A stretch of 64,000 bases of DNA from contig WFTQ01000025.1 in assembly GCA_015485355.1 (NCBI GenBank), forward strand, positions 1 to 64,000, read 5' to 3'. Below the pieces are notes generated by a model. That model did no database searches, was not told the origin of the DNA, and was given only the letters and a program-made list of their open reading frames with translations. Source of the DNA: a bacterium (lineage in GTDB: Bacteria; Calditrichota; Calditrichia; RBG-13-44-9; J042). The translations under genes and the position numbers were made by a program. Below are positions 45,811 through 56,933 of the stretch, piece after piece (position 1 is the stretch's first letter; each line of letters opens with the position of its first letter).

Positions 45811-45866
45811 GGATATGCCTCCTTTTTGGTTGGTGTTGTGGGTGTTCGGGGCTGTGGAAGATCCAA

Positions 45867-45947
45867 TTAATAATGCCGTTGCCGCCGGATGATCTCGCGG
45901 GGATACCGATTTGGAAAGCAATGTATAGAATGCAATTGGGTTGTCAT
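45867..45947 (-). CDS. candidate 26-residue upstream small ORF
   Basis: A short frame, ATG at 45947 to TAA at 45867, follows AGAGGAGG at good spacing and lies 56 bases before the cytochrome-like gene. It is Arg-rich at the end (IIRRQRHY). It could be a leader peptide or chance. The rest of 45811-46209 holds nothing I recognise. Confidence 0.22.
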   Translation of the reverse strand: MTTQLHSIHCFPNRYPREIIRRQRHY

Positions 45948-46209
45948 CTGTTGAGCCTCCTCTACACGTACTCGAAACGATTTCATATTTCAAATGCAAC
46001 CATAACGCAATTGGTTCCGAATCTCACGGTAAAAATGTAAAACATTCCGAAAAATTTTCAAATGGTTTCCGGGAAAAGAGAATCCCTCGTTCCCACTGGG
46101 GGTTGTCTGCCGGGTGGGGAGCGCCCAATCCGTTCTTTGGCAAAAGAGCCGGCCGTCGAGGGTCCTTGAAAAATTGCGGTGCATGGAAGGGCGGAAAAAG
46201 GGGGTGGAA

Positions 46210-49083
46210 TCAGGAGGCGTCTTCCAGGGAAGCCGGCTGTTTCTGGAGGGATTTCCAGTGATCCAGCTCTTTTTTTAGAAATTGACCGGTGTAGGAATGG
46301 CGGGCCTGCGCGGCTTCTTCCGGGGTGCCTTCGAAAATGATTTCGCCGCCTTGATCGCCTCCTTCCGGTCCCAGATCGATGATCCAGTCGGCGGTTTTGA
46401 TGACATCCATGTTATGCTCAATAACAATCACCGTATTGCCTTTGTCCACCAGACGGTTGAGGACATTCAACAATTGGTTGATATCATCAAAATGCAGGCC
46501 GGTGGTGGGTTCGTCCAATAGGTAGACGGTGTTACCCGTACTGACCCGGGACAGTTCGGTCGCCAGTTTGACCCGTTGGGCTTCGCCGCCGCTCAGGGTG
46601 GGGGCCGGCTGGCCCAGCTGGATATAGCCCAGCCCTACATCGTGCAGCGTCTGCAGTTTTCTGCGAATGGTGGGGATGTTTTCAAAAAACTCCAGGGCTT
46701 CGGCAACCGTCATGGCCAGCACATCGGCTATGGATTTGTCCCGATAACGAATTTCCAAGGTTTCCCGATTGTAGCGCTTGCCTTTGCAAACTTCACAGGT
46801 CACGTAGACGTCGGGCAGAAAATGCATTTCGATCTTCTTCATCCCATCCCCCTGGCAGGCCTCGCAACGCCCCCCTTTCACATTAAAGCTGAATCGCCCC
46901 GGTTTATAACCGCGAATTTTGGCCTCCGGCAGTTGGGAAAATAAATCCCGGATGAGGGTGAACAACCCGGTGTAGGTTGCCGGGTTGGATCGAGGGGTGC
47001 GCCCGATGGGAGATTGGTCGATGCCGATCACCTTGTCCACATATTCCAGCCCTTCGATGCGATCGTATGCCAGGGGGATCATTTTGCTGTGATAAAAATG
47101 GCGCGCCAGGATGGGATAAAGGGTTTCGTTGACCAGGGTGCTTTTGCCGGAACCGGAAACGCCGGTTACACAGATAAACGTGCCCAGGGGAAACCTGACC
47201 GTGATGTTTTTCAGATTGTTTCCTCGGGCGCCGTAAAGGGTGAGAGTTTGCCCCTTGCCTTTACGCCTGCGTTCCGGGATGGGGATGAACTTTTTATACC
47301 GCAAATATTTTCCAGTGATGGATTCCGGATGAGCGGCGATCTCCGCCGGGCTGCCGGTAGCCACTACCTTACCCCCGTGTTTCCCGGCCCCCGGCCCCAG
47401 ATCAATCACAAAATCGGCATGTTCGATGGTTTCGCGGTCGTGCTCCACAACCAACACCGTATTACCCAGGTCGCGTAATTGAATCAGGGTATGGATCAGG
47501 CGGCGGTTGTCCCGCTGGTGCAGTCCAATAGAGGGCTCGTCCAATACGTACAGCACCCCCACCAGTTGACTCCCGATCTGAGTCGCCAGGCGGATGCGTT
47601 GGGCTTCCCCCCCGGAAAGACTGCCCGCGGAGCGATCCAAGGTCAAATATTGCAGGCCCACATTCAGTAAAAACTGCAGGCGGGCTTTAATTTCCTTTAA
47701 AATCGAGTGGGCGATCTGAGCCTCTCGTTCCGTTAATACCAGTTGATCGAAAAACCGGAAGGCTTTTTGGATATCCATCGCCGTCACCTGGGCGATATTC
47801 AGACCATTGATTCTTACCCCCAGGGCCTCTTTACGTAACCGGGCTCCCTTACAGGTAGGGCAGGGGATGGGGTGCATAAATTCTTCGATCCATTCCCGTA
47901 TGGTCGCCGACCCCGTTTGTTTATACCGACGATACAGGTTGGGGATGATCCCTTCCCATCGGGTGGTGAATTCGAAACGGGAATCATTTCGATGAAAGCT
48001 CAAGCGGATTTTCTTGTCCCCCGATCCGTATAGAATGAGTTGACGGATCGATTCAGGCAACGCCTTCCAGGGAATGTCCAATCGGAATCCCAGGGCTTCC
48101 GCCAACCCCTGAAGCATCTCAAAATGCCAGTTGTTGCGCTGTTCCCCCAGCGGTGCCAGAGCCCCCTGTTGTATGGAACGGTTGGGATTGGGGACCACCA
48201 GTCGAGGATCGATTTCGCGTTTCATGCCCAGCCCGTCACAGTCCGGGCAGGCTCCGTAGGGACTGTTGAAGGAAAACATACGGGGTTCCAGTTCCTCGAA
48301 ACTGATGCCGCAGCGGGGACAGGCAAAATGTTCACTAAAGAGTTCCTCGGATGGTTGCTCCATGTTGGCGATGATAACCAACCCGCCTGCCATTTGCAGG
48401 GCGATTTCTACCGATTCCGTCAGGCGTTGCCGAATGGTGGGGGTAATCTTCAATCGGTCGATAACCACTTCGATATTGTGTCGGAGGTTCTTGTTTAAAC
48501 GGATTTCTTGTTCCAGAGAGTGCAGCCGTCCGTCGATGCGTACCCGAAGGAAGCCCCCTTTACGGATCTCGTCCATCAATTCCCGATATTCGCCTTTCCG
48601 GCCTCGCACAACAGGGGCCAGGATCATGATCCGGCTGCCGTCGGGAAGCTCCAGCAGTTTATCGACGATTTGCTGAGGAGTTTGGCGCTGGATTGGATCC
48701 CCGCACTGGTAACAATGGGGCCGACCGATGCGGGCAAACAACAGGCGCAGGTAATCGTAAATCTCTGTGACTGTGCCCACGGTGGAGCGGGGATTCTTGT
48801 GGGCGGACTTCTGTTCGATAGAGATGGCCGGGGAAAGGCCGTCCACATAATCCACATCGGGCTTTTCCATCAGGCCCAGAAACTGGCGTGCATAGGCGCT
48901 GAGCGACTCCACGTATCGCCGCTGCCCTTCGGCGTAAATCGTGTCGAAAGCCAGACTGGATTTCCCGGAACCGGAAATGCCGGTGATGACCACCAGTTTG
49001 TCCCGTGGTATCTCCAGATCGATGTTTTTAAGATTATGTTCCCGGGCACCCTTGATGATTATGGTGTTTTTTCGGTTCATCAT
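46210..49083 (-). CDS. uvrA: excinuclease ABC subunit A
   Basis: The 957-residue protein is a full-length UvrA, the damage-recognition ATPase of nucleotide excision repair. It has two ABC modules (Walker [10 protein letters not shown] at 35-43 and GVSGSGKST near 650), two ABC signatures ([11 protein letters not shown] and [12 protein letters not shown]), and zinc-finger cysteine pairs (CPRCG ... CPDCDG and CEACQG ... CEVCKG). The start could be either of two adjacent ATGs, and there is no strong ribosome site. uvrB is not nearby. The gene is followed by a 399-base region with no clear gene. Confidence 0.97.
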   Translation of the reverse strand: MMNRKNTIIIKGAREHNLKNIDLEIPRDKLVVITGISGSGKSSLAFDTIYAEGQRRYVESLSAYARQFLGLMEKPDVDYVDGLSPAISIEQKSAHKNPRSTVGTVTEIYDYLRLLFARIGRPHCYQCGDPIQRQTPQQIVDKLLELPDGSRIMILAPVVRGRKGEYRELMDEIRKGGFLRVRIDGRLHSLEQEIRLNKNLRHNIEVVIDRLKITPTIRQRLTESVEIALQMAGGLVIIANMEQPSEELFSEHFACPRCGISFEELEPRMFSFNSPYGACPDCDGLGMKREIDPRLVVPNPNRSIQQGALAPLGEQRNNWHFEMLQGLAEALGFRLDIPWKALPESIRQLILYGSGDKKIRLSFHRNDSRFEFTTRWEGIIPNLYRRYKQTGSATIREWIEEFMHPIPCPTCKGARLRKEALGVRINGLNIAQVTAMDIQKAFRFFDQLVLTEREAQIAHSILKEIKARLQFLLNVGLQYLTLDRSAGSLSGGEAQRIRLATQIGSQLVGVLYVLDEPSIGLHQRDNRRLIHTLIQLRDLGNTVLVVEHDRETIEHADFVIDLGPGAGKHGGKVVATGSPAEIAAHPESITGKYLRYKKFIPIPERRRKGKGQTLTLYGARGNNLKNITVRFPLGTFICVTGVSGSGKSTLVNETLYPILARHFYHSKMIPLAYDRIEGLEYVDKVIGIDQSPIGRTPRSNPATYTGLFTLIRDLFSQLPEAKIRGYKPGRFSFNVKGGRCEACQGDGMKKIEMHFLPDVYVTCEVCKGKRYNRETLEIRYRDKSIADVLAMTVAEALEFFENIPTIRRKLQTLHDVGLGYIQLGQPAPTLSGGEAQRVKLATELSRVSTGNTVYLLDEPTTGLHFDDINQLLNVLNRLVDKGNTVIVIEHNMDVIKTADWIIDLGPEGGDQGGEIIFEGTPEEAAQARHSYTGQFLKKELDHWKSLQKQPASLEDAS

Positions 49084-49247
49084 TTTCGGTTCTTGGCATC
49101 GTTTTATCCCCTTACCCCAGCCCGATGACTTGTGGAAATTCAGGAAAGTTCTGACGGGTTTCCCCTTACGTTTTGATTACCTTCCGACGGTTCTGATTCC
49201 CACCACGGGTGCTGCTTACCGCTCCCTGGTATGGGATGGTTCGTTTG

Positions 49248-50630
49248 TCATTGATGGTGAACTTCCCGTGCTTTTAATTGGTTGAACAGATTCTGGAGCT
49301 TGCGACTGTAACGCACCGGATAGGTTTCGGGTTCATGGAATCGTTTGAAGCGGTCGTCCAGCCGGGCGAAATTTTCCAGAAAACCACTGCGGATGTCCTC
49401 CAGTGCGGGCAGCGGGTAAATTAGTTTACCCTTCTCGATAATGGGCACCAGCAGGGTGAAATGCTCTTCGGGGATTTCATCGTCTTCCAGACCAATCACG
49501 TCTTTAACGAAACCTTGGTGCTGATCCACCAGACGAAACACCTGCTTTTTTCCGGGATAGGTAGCTTTATTCAGAGAAAATTTGGCCCGATAACGCACCC
49601 GGCCGTCGATGATTTGTTCCACCAGTTTGTAAATGCCACCCAGAGAGGGTGCGTCTTCGGAAGTGACCATTTGAGTTCCCACGCCAAAGGCATCGATAGG
49701 AGCGCCCTGGTCCACCAATTCTTTGATTCGGTATTCATTGAGATCGCCGCTGGCCACAATGATGGCCCGGTGGAGCCCTGCATCGTCCAGTATCCGGCGT
49801 ACCTGCCGGCTGACGCGTAACAGGTCTCCGCTGTCGATGCGCACCCCCCGAATCCCGGGTCCCAGATGAGTGGCTCTTCGGGCGCCTTCCAGCACGTCAT
49901 AGGTATCGATCAATAGGATGGTGGATTCGGGAAAGACCCTGTGATAGGCCCGAAAGGCCTCCGCTTCCGTGGGAAAGGCCATGGTCCAGGAGTGAGCGGC
50001 GGTTCCGTATACCGGGATACCGAATTTCATTCCCGCCAGTACGTTGGAGGTTCCCATGCACCCGGCGATGTAGCTGGCTCTGGCGGCCAACAGGCTCGCT
50101 TCCGGCCCGTGAGCCCGCCGGGAACCAAATTCCAGAACCCCTCGTTCCCGCCCATCGCTGTGGGCCGCATACACAACCCGCGAGGCCTTGGTGGCAATCA
50201 TGCTCTGAAAATTAAACGTAGAAAGCAAAAAGGTCTCGACAATCTGGGCCTGAATAATGGGCGAGGAAACGCGTAACAAGGGCTCTCCCGGAAAATAAAT
50301 CTGCCCCTCGGGAATGGCCCATACGTCGCCGGTAAAACGAAATTCGCCCAGAAAATCAAAAAATTCGCTGGAAACGTGTTTAAATACCGGTAACCCGCGG
50401 AGGTAATCGATTTCGGCAGGCGTAAATCGCAAATGAAGCAAATACTCCACCGCCTGTTGCAAACCGGCGCTGACCAAGTATGATCGATGCGGAGGCATTT
50501 CCCGAACGAATATTTCAAAGGTGGACCAGGGGTTGTAGCGATTTTCAAAATAACCGGCGGCCATGGTCAGTTCGTAAAGGTCTACAATCAATGCCTGATT
50601 ATAGAGGGGCTGTTCTGGTTTCGCTGGCAT
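49248..50630 (-). CDS. pncB: nicotinate phosphoribosyltransferase
   Basis: The 460-residue enzyme converts nicotinate and PRPP to nicotinate mononucleotide in NAD salvage. Clear family segments are [15 protein letters not shown] (residues 14-28), the phosphorylatable His213 in GTAAHSW, and RIDSGDL in the PRPP-binding region. The length fits the family. It is in a run of minus-strand genes but separated by 108 and 164 bases from its neighbours, so it is likely its own unit. Confidence 0.95.
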   Translation of the reverse strand: MPAKPEQPLYNQALIVDLYELTMAAGYFENRYNPWSTFEIFVREMPPHRSYLVSAGLQQAVEYLLHLRFTPAEIDYLRGLPVFKHVSSEFFDFLGEFRFTGDVWAIPEGQIYFPGEPLLRVSSPIIQAQIVETFLLSTFNFQSMIATKASRVVYAAHSDGRERGVLEFGSRRAHGPEASLLAARASYIAGCMGTSNVLAGMKFGIPVYGTAAHSWTMAFPTEAEAFRAYHRVFPESTILLIDTYDVLEGARRATHLGPGIRGVRIDSGDLLRVSRQVRRILDDAGLHRAIIVASGDLNEYRIKELVDQGAPIDAFGVGTQMVTSEDAPSLGGIYKLVEQIIDGRVRYRAKFSLNKATYPGKKQVFRLVDQHQGFVKDVIGLEDDEIPEEHFTLLVPIIEKGKLIYPLPALEDIRSGFLENFARLDDRFKRFHEPETYPVRYSRKLQNLFNQLKAREVHHQ

Positions 50631-50738
50631 AAGCGCTTCCTGAATTTTTGAGAGACAAAGTTACAGTTTGAGGCCCTGGGAAGCAAGCCGCAAAAATACG
50701 CCCCGCGGGGGTGCGGTTGTCTGAACGCAGCAGAAAAT

Positions 50739-52313
50739 TTATTGATAAGACAACAGCTGTTCCACGCTGATCTTGAGGTAACGCGGGTTCAGTTCCGGAA
50801 AATCCAATTTCTTTAAAATGGCGGTCATGGGAAGGGAATTGCCTTTCCACCACAGAGATTTCAGAAACTTGCCGCATTTGGGATTCTCGAACCAGTTGCG
50901 ACCAAAATTGGTTTCCAGATGCTGAACCAACGCCTCCTTGAATAAGGCGGCCTGAAATTGAATGGCCGCATTCATAAAAGGATTCATGTCGATCAAATAC
51001 CAGTCCATTTCGAAAACATAATCGGGAAAGGCGAGGATGGAATTGACAAAGGTCTGGAGTTGCAGGGTGTCGGGGGATTCGGATTGAAAGATTTGATGCC
51101 CATCGATGTAAATCTGGGCCCAATGTCGAACGAAAAACAGTTTGCGAAAGGCCATGTATTCCCAGTAGTGCGTTTTTCCGGGATCGCTCAACAGACCGGT
51201 TTGCTTCATCCAGTGGGGATTTTCCCAGACGGATTCAAACAATTGGCCAAAGGCTTTTCGTACCGAAGCCGGTCCCAGATGCTGAAAGGCCCAACGGTTC
51301 ACCTCGGTATGCAGATATTGTTGGGCCATGCCCAGCAAATGGAACAGTTGCAGGAAATCCTGAAAGTTTCCCGAAGGTTTCAGGGAGATGCGCACATCGG
51401 TGGGAATATCCACCGGAATGCACAGTGCAGGATAGATCTTCGCGGGATTGTTTTCCAGATCGATTTTGAGCCCCGTTTGTTTTTTAATGTCGATACCCAG
51501 GCTCCGCAAGAGCTGATTGTAAGAGGTGCGGCGGTATTCGGGGGGGAAGTATTCGCTGAATTCTTGCCCGGAAAGCAGCAGGGCGTAATCCGCCGGGTGA
51601 AGGGATTCGGGGGATTGCTTCAATAGCCGGCGGGTCAGAGAAGCCTGCAATGCCCGAAACAACGAGTCGGTTTCCTGCAGCGTCTGCTCTGCCAGGGGCA
51701 ATAGCCGCTCCGGACTAAAATAATGCACTTCGGCCACGAAAGCGGTATAATCGGGAAAGCCCAACTGCCGGGCCAGCAGGCGCGATCTGCGGTATTTTTC
51801 CATAAACAGGGGAACCATTTGTTCCACCACCTGCGCTCCCTGCCGCCAGAGCCGGCGGCGTCTCTGGGCCGACGGTTCCTGACTGAGCAAGTAGGGAAGC
51901 TGACGAAAGTAAATGGTCTGGTCGCCCTCCTGGATGGTGGAATAATCATAGATATCCCGTAGGGAATCGTCCCATACAACGGTGTGCATTTCAACAAATT
52001 TTTGTAGCAGATAGTTCTTAAAATATCGGAGTTCCCGGATTTTACCGGGGTTCCGGCTTTCTTGAATCACATCCACTAAAAGTTGTAACGTGGGGATGGA
52101 AAACAACTCCTGATGTTTTCGATAGGTTTCGGAAAGGTGCATCCGGGTTCCCTGCGTGCCATGGAACCAAAGCAAAAGGGCCTGTTGTTTAGCCAGCTTT
52201 TGGGCTTCCTGCTGAAACTGTTCCACCCGCTCCAGGTCCCTTTTCAATTTGGAAGTACATTGCCATAGCAGAAGAGAGATTAACCCGGTGGCTAAAATGA
52301 ATCGGATTTTCAT
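50739..52313 (-). CDS. lipoprotein related to M3 peptidases, catalytic motif lost
   Basis: I start the gene at ATG 52313, which opens a lipoprotein-like signal (Cys19 in LLLWQC), giving 524 residues. The all-helical body resembles M3/M2-type peptidases: near residue 325 it reads LFHLLGMAQ where active members have FHELGHAL, and about 25 residues later KAFGQLFESVWENP where they have EAFAELFE. The zinc motif HExxH is thus HLLGM, without the catalytic Glu and second His. It is probably a non-enzymatic binding protein. Family placement rests on this pattern alone. The weak ribosome site is AAAGGT. Confidence 0.7.
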   Translation of the reverse strand: MKIRFILATGLISLLLWQCTSKLKRDLERVEQFQQEAQKLAKQQALLLWFHGTQGTRMHLSETYRKHQELFSIPTLQLLVDVIQESRNPGKIRELRYFKNYLLQKFVEMHTVVWDDSLRDIYDYSTIQEGDQTIYFRQLPYLLSQEPSAQRRRRLWRQGAQVVEQMVPLFMEKYRRSRLLARQLGFPDYTAFVAEVHYFSPERLLPLAEQTLQETDSLFRALQASLTRRLLKQSPESLHPADYALLLSGQEFSEYFPPEYRRTSYNQLLRSLGIDIKKQTGLKIDLENNPAKIYPALCIPVDIPTDVRISLKPSGNFQDFLQLFHLLGMAQQYLHTEVNRWAFQHLGPASVRKAFGQLFESVWENPHWMKQTGLLSDPGKTHYWEYMAFRKLFFVRHWAQIYIDGHQIFQSESPDTLQLQTFVNSILAFPDYVFEMDWYLIDMNPFMNAAIQFQAALFKEALVQHLETNFGRNWFENPKCGKFLKSLWWKGNSLPMTAILKKLDFPELNPRYLKISVEQLLSYQ

Positions 52314-52474
52314 CAAGCTTACCTTTGTTTTTTCCCGCCGGAGCCTTGCAGAACACCTATTACCGCTCATAGCGGGTACCATCCAATATACGGCGTGAGG
52401 GTCCACACAAGCAAATCCAGCCCAGAGAATTCAAGAAAATTCATCGGTTTTGTCATCCAGGCGCGTTCCTTCGT

Positions 52475-53998
52475 TTAGAGCAGCCGTTGCCCAAGGTACA
52501 CAAACGCCACCGCACTCAGGGTGTTCAGGAAGTTGACCATATCATTGTTCATCCAGCGAATGCCCCGCAGCGGTTCTGTGGGCCGTCCATTGCAGTGATG
52601 CGTTCTTTCGGTTACCTTCTGGCACACGGGACAACGGTATTGAATTTGAACCGTAGCTCCCAGGTAACTGTCCACCAGACTCCCCAGGAAACCGCTGCCG
52701 GTGATTAAACCCACGGAGGCGGCGATCGATGCGGAGGTGTCTGCCATAAAATACCATCCGCTGAGGGCCAGGACCAAGGCTCCGGCGATGGCTCCCAGGG
52801 AGCCGGCCGGAGTGATGCCGCCGGAGGTTCCCGGCGCCACAGGTTGCCAATTGCGAATCAGGCGCGGTTGTTGTCCGGTGAGAATACCGATCTCCGTGGC
52901 CCAGGTATCGGCGGTGGCAGCGGCCAGGGCGGCCAGATAAAACCGATAAATTTCCGGGAGGGGAAAAAACATGTATAGCACCATTAAAACGCCGGCGACA
53001 CCGCCATTGGCCAGCACCTGAGCATAATCCCGCCGGTTGCCCTTTTCGAAAAGCCCTTCGTAGATGCGTTTGTGTGCTTTCCCGATCTTTGACAACACAC
53101 TGGATAGAACAAAAAACGTCAGGATGGGAAGAGTCCATGCCCACCCCCCGAATCCGAAAATGCATACGGCCAGAAGGAAGGCAGCCACGGCGCCGCTGGC
53201 GCTTAAGAACCGAGCCCCATAGGAGGCCAAGGCCATGGCCGCCCCCAAAACGGTGCCCAACGTCAATTGCAGATTTTCCACCAGGGAGTGGTTCAACAGA
53301 TAATACAGGATCAAGGCGGCGAATAAAGGAACGGTCAGATTGTCACTGCCTTTGGCGCTTAGGGCTTCGGCGGCAGTGGCTACGACGGCGGTGAGGGCGG
53401 CGAACCACAGGCAAACCCAGAGCGAATCCACCGGAAAGCGGGATTCGAAGGGAAACAGCCGGAGGGCAAGAAAGATGACCAGGGTACTGCTCAGAAACAT
53501 GGCCGCAGAGCCTTCCAGGGATTTCGTCTCACCGATCAGGCGGAATGCGTGAGGGCGCGGAATGGATCCCCCAACAATGGCTGCCACAGCATCGCCGATG
53601 GCCAGTACCAACATGGCCGCAATCAATACCACCTTCTGGTTCTCCCAGGTCAACAATAGCAGAATCAGGAAGGCCAGGGGGTACAGCGTGGTGCCGTAAC
53701 TCTCCCGATCACTTTCCATGCCTTTCAGCCAGCCCTTTTTCATGGCCATAAAGTTGGTCACTGTGAAAAGGCCGGCCATGAGTATCAGGGGAAGAGAGCT
53801 TTCCAGCAGAATGGGAGAAAAAAACATCAGCACGCCCACAGCAATGTGAACCAGTTTACGGGTAAATTCCGATGGCCAATTTCGTTTCTTGCGCAACGCT
53901 TCCGCCAATCCGATAAAAACCACTATCCCCAGGAACAACCCGAGCAGGGAGAACCAATCACCGGCCGGAACCGGCCGGAAGATGTGCGACATATTCAT
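52475..53998 (-). CDS. fused prenol kinase / prenyl-phosphate kinase (VTE5-VTE6-like)
   Basis: The 507-residue integral membrane protein has two halves. Residues 1-240 match CTP-dependent phytol/dolichol kinases: FTRKLVHIAVG, the motif GDAVAAIVGG (135-144), ETKSLEGSAAM (157-167) and EALSAKGSDNLTVPL (211-225). Residues 245-507 match DUF92/TMEM19, the family of plant phytyl-phosphate kinase VTE6: LSASGAVAAF, ADTWATEIG, GTSGGITPAGS and GSLVDSYLGATVQ. A short CXXC-type cysteine/histidine cluster (CPVCQKVTERTHHC) follows. Together they could convert an isoprenoid alcohol to its diphosphate in two steps. It lies 62 bases after leuS on the same strand. Confidence 0.83.
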   Translation of the reverse strand: MNMSHIFRPVPAGDWFSLLGLFLGIVVFIGLAEALRKKRNWPSEFTRKLVHIAVGVLMFFSPILLESSLPLILMAGLFTVTNFMAMKKGWLKGMESDRESYGTTLYPLAFLILLLLTWENQKVVLIAAMLVLAIGDAVAAIVGGSIPRPHAFRLIGETKSLEGSAAMFLSSTLVIFLALRLFPFESRFPVDSLWVCLWFAALTAVVATAAEALSAKGSDNLTVPLFAALILYYLLNHSLVENLQLTLGTVLGAAMALASYGARFLSASGAVAAFLLAVCIFGFGGWAWTLPILTFFVLSSVLSKIGKAHKRIYEGLFEKGNRRDYAQVLANGGVAGVLMVLYMFFPLPEIYRFYLAALAAATADTWATEIGILTGQQPRLIRNWQPVAPGTSGGITPAGSLGAIAGALVLALSGWYFMADTSASIAASVGLITGSGFLGSLVDSYLGATVQIQYRCPVCQKVTERTHHCNGRPTEPLRGIRWMNNDMVNFLNTLSAVAFVYLGQRLL

Positions 53999-54060
53999 AA
54001 TGACGAATACCGATTGATTGAATTTTGTCTGATTTCCACCGTCTGCTGCCGGCGTTCGGT

Positions 54061-56532
54061 TTAGCGGATCACGATGTTGATCAGTTTGTTGGGTACCACA
54101 ATGGTCTTGACGATTTGTTTGCCGTCCAGCAGCTTAGGAATACGACCGGTTTGAAGCGCCGCCTGAATAATGGCTTCCCGGGAAGCTTCCCGCGGTACCC
54201 GAACCTTCTCCCGCACCTTCCCGTTGATTTGAATGGCATACTCCACGGTGTCTTCTTCCAGCAGTTTAGGATCGTATTCCGGCCAGCGCTGATGAAAGAT
54301 GCTGTAATCGTGGCCGGTACGTTCCCAGAGTTCCTCGCCCAGATGGGGGGCGAAAACCGACAGCATGATGTTGAATTTTTCCAATATCTCTTTCAGCAGG
54401 CCGGCATTTTGTTCTTCCCGGGGACGATTCCCCGTATATCGATACAGTTCGTTTGTGAGCTCCATTAACCGACTGATGGCGGTATTGAAATGAAAGCGTT
54501 CTATATCGATAGTAGCCCCTTTTATGGATCGATGCAGGGTTTTGATCAGTTTCTCTTCCTCGGGACCCTTTCGGCGATAGGCATTGCCTTCCCGAAATAC
54601 CCACCGGCAATTTTGAAATAGCCGCCACACCCGATTGAGATACCGGTCCATGGAAGCGATACCGCTGTCGTCCCAGGGCCCCCCCATGGCATAATCGAAA
54701 CCGAACATCAGGTAACAACGAAAGACGTCCGAGCCGTATTTTTCCAGGTAGTCATCCGGATTGACCACATTGCCCAGGGACTTCGACATTTTTTGACCAT
54801 CGGGTCCCATAATCACACCCTGATGGCGCAAGGAGGTAAACGGTTCTTCAAACTGGATATATCCCAGATCGTACAACACCATATTCACGAAGCGGGCGTA
54901 CAGCAGGTGCATGGTCGCGTGTTCGGCGCCGCCCACATATTTATCCACCGGGCACCATTGGTTAACAATTTCCCGATCAAAGGGGGCGTTTTCCAGATGG
55001 GGAGTAAAATAACGCAGATAGTACCAGGAAGAATCGACAAAGGTATCCATGGTATCGACTTCGCGGGTGGCCGGTCCCCGACATTGGGGACATTGGGTAT
55101 TCTTGAAGCCCTCGTGGGTTTGCAAGGGCGATTCTCCGGTGGGCCGAAAGTCAACCTCGTAAGGTAATTCCACGGGTAATTGATCTTCCGGCACCGGAAC
55201 TTCTCCGCAATGGTCACAATATACTATGGGAATAGGTGCTCCCCAGTATCGCTGGCGGGAAACCAGCCAGTCTCGCATCCGGTAATTGATTTTGCGCCGC
55301 CCGATCCCTTTTTCCTCCAGCCACTGGATGATTTTTTCCCGACCTTCCTGAGAAGGCACACCGGTAAAGGGCCCGGACTGGATCATGACGCCCTCCCCGG
55401 TATAAGCCGCGGTAAGCGGGGCATCCTCCCGGGTTCCCGGTTCCAGAATGACTTTGCGAATGGGCAATTCGAATGTTGCGGCGAATTCGAAATCCCGCTC
55501 ATCATGGCCCGGTACGGCCATCACCGCCCCCGTTCCGTAGGTCATCAGAACGTAATCCGCAATCCAGATCGGTACCTTCTCTCCATTGACCGGGTTAACG
55601 GCAAAGGCGCCGGTAAACACGCCTGTCTTGTCTTTCTCGGTGAACAAGCGCTCAATTTCGGATTCCCGGAGAGTGGCCTCGACATATTGTTGCACCTCTT
55701 CCTTCTGGGTAGGCGTGGTAATGTCTTCCACTAATGGATGTTCCGGAGCCAGAACCATGTAGGTTACGCCGAACAGGGTATCCGGCCGGGTGGTAAACAC
55801 TTTAATGATGCGCTGGCTGTCGTCGGCCAGACGAAAATCGATTTCCGCCCCTTCGCTCCGACCAATCCAATGGCGTTGCATGGTTTTTGTTTTTTCCGGC
55901 CAATCCAATTTGTCCAGGTTTTGAAGCAGGCGCTCCGCATAGGCGGTGATCTTGAAGAACCACTGAGTCAGGTTCCGTTTGGTCACCGGTGTATCGCAGC
56001 GTTCGCAGCGGCCATCCCCCACAACCTGTTCATTGGCCAGCACCGTATTGCAAGAGGGACACCAGTTAACCGGGGCATTGGCCCGGTATGCCAGCCCCGC
56101 TTTATAGAGCTGCAAAAAGATCCATTGGGTCCATTTGTAATATTCGGGTCGACTGGTAATGACTTCGTGATCCCAGTCGTACATGGCTCCAATCTGCTTC
56201 AGTTGCCGGCGGATGTAGCGGATATTTTCCTCGGTGATGTCCCGAGGGTGACCCCGGGTTTTAATGGCGTAGTTTTCCGCCGGCAGGCCAAAAGAATCGA
56301 ATCCCATGGGTTCGAACACGTTATATCCCCGCAGCCGGCGAAAGCGGGCCCAGGTATCGGTGGGACCGTAATTAAACCAGTGGCCCAGGTGCAGCTTATC
56401 CGAAGACGGGTAGCTGAACATCACCAGGGTGTAGCATTTATTCCGGTGGTGCGAAAAATCGGTTTTGTAAAGTTTGGTCTCTTCCCATCGTTTTTGCCAT
56501 TTGGCTTCGATCCGTTTAAATGGATATCCCAT
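54061..56532 (-). CDS. leuS: leucyl-tRNA synthetase
   Basis: The 823-residue enzyme charges tRNA-Leu. It has the HIGH-type motif HLGH (48-51), zinc-binding cysteine pairs in the CPSCNTVLANEQV region, an editing domain (VFTTRPDTLFG, TGAVMAVPGHDERD), the catalytic MSKSLGN with KMSKS at 581-585, and a C-terminal anticodon-binding domain. Length is normal for bacterial LeuRS. The leader contains a hairpin but no T-box. Upstream neighbour pfkA is 401 bases away. Confidence 0.98.
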   Translation of the reverse strand: MGYPFKRIEAKWQKRWEETKLYKTDFSHHRNKCYTLVMFSYPSSDKLHLGHWFNYGPTDTWARFRRLRGYNVFEPMGFDSFGLPAENYAIKTRGHPRDITEENIRYIRRQLKQIGAMYDWDHEVITSRPEYYKWTQWIFLQLYKAGLAYRANAPVNWCPSCNTVLANEQVVGDGRCERCDTPVTKRNLTQWFFKITAYAERLLQNLDKLDWPEKTKTMQRHWIGRSEGAEIDFRLADDSQRIIKVFTTRPDTLFGVTYMVLAPEHPLVEDITTPTQKEEVQQYVEATLRESEIERLFTEKDKTGVFTGAFAVNPVNGEKVPIWIADYVLMTYGTGAVMAVPGHDERDFEFAATFELPIRKVILEPGTREDAPLTAAYTGEGVMIQSGPFTGVPSQEGREKIIQWLEEKGIGRRKINYRMRDWLVSRQRYWGAPIPIVYCDHCGEVPVPEDQLPVELPYEVDFRPTGESPLQTHEGFKNTQCPQCRGPATREVDTMDTFVDSSWYYLRYFTPHLENAPFDREIVNQWCPVDKYVGGAEHATMHLLYARFVNMVLYDLGYIQFEEPFTSLRHQGVIMGPDGQKMSKSLGNVVNPDDYLEKYGSDVFRCYLMFGFDYAMGGPWDDSGIASMDRYLNRVWRLFQNCRWVFREGNAYRRKGPEEEKLIKTLHRSIKGATIDIERFHFNTAISRLMELTNELYRYTGNRPREEQNAGLLKEILEKFNIMLSVFAPHLGEELWERTGHDYSIFHQRWPEYDPKLLEEDTVEYAIQINGKVREKVRVPREASREAIIQAALQTGRIPKLLDGKQIVKTIVVPNKLINIVIR

Positions 56533-56585
56533 TGCTCCGCACTCCCTTTTCCCTTTTGCGCCCGGTGGTTCAAAGCCGATGTTAT

Positions 56586-56618
56586 AAAAGAACCCACCAG
56601 CGGGATTCCAGTGGGTTC
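56586..56618 (-). terminator. hairpin in the leuS leader, terminator or attenuator
   Basis: On the minus strand an 8-bp stem GAACCCAC/GTGGGTTC with a 13-base loop is followed by TTTTA. It lies 54 bases before the leuS start codon, so it either ends transcripts from the pfkA side or acts on the leuS leader. A second stem with only a 3-T tail (AGGCTCCC/GGGAGCCT, 56767-56793) is nearer to pfkA. The rest of 56619-56933 shows nothing else. Confidence 0.55.
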
Positions 56619-56933
56619 ACAGGACGCATCATTTATGCCCCTGATCTTTTTCAAATTTTCAAGTTCAAAATATACGAATCCATACCGGGATATTCAAGGT
56701 GTTTCGTTCTCCTGAGCGGATGGAACGGGTCACCGGAGGCATCCTACAAGTGACCCAGGATGGGAAAGGCTCCCGGGCTGTGCCAGGGAGCCTGAGCCGT
56801 GGAGGCTGTGATCGGCGCGGTCCCGAAAAAATCCAATTTGCCGGAGGCAAAAACGTTGGGGAGCCCAGGAGTATAGGCCGGAGCCATTGCCGGGGGTGCA
56901 GCCGTTTATCCAGGAGAATATTTTGGGGGATGA

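Noticed and set aside
56533-56933. T-box leader upstream of leuS
   Set aside because: There is a hairpin, but no TGGNACCGCG T-box sequence and no convincing leucine specifier loop.
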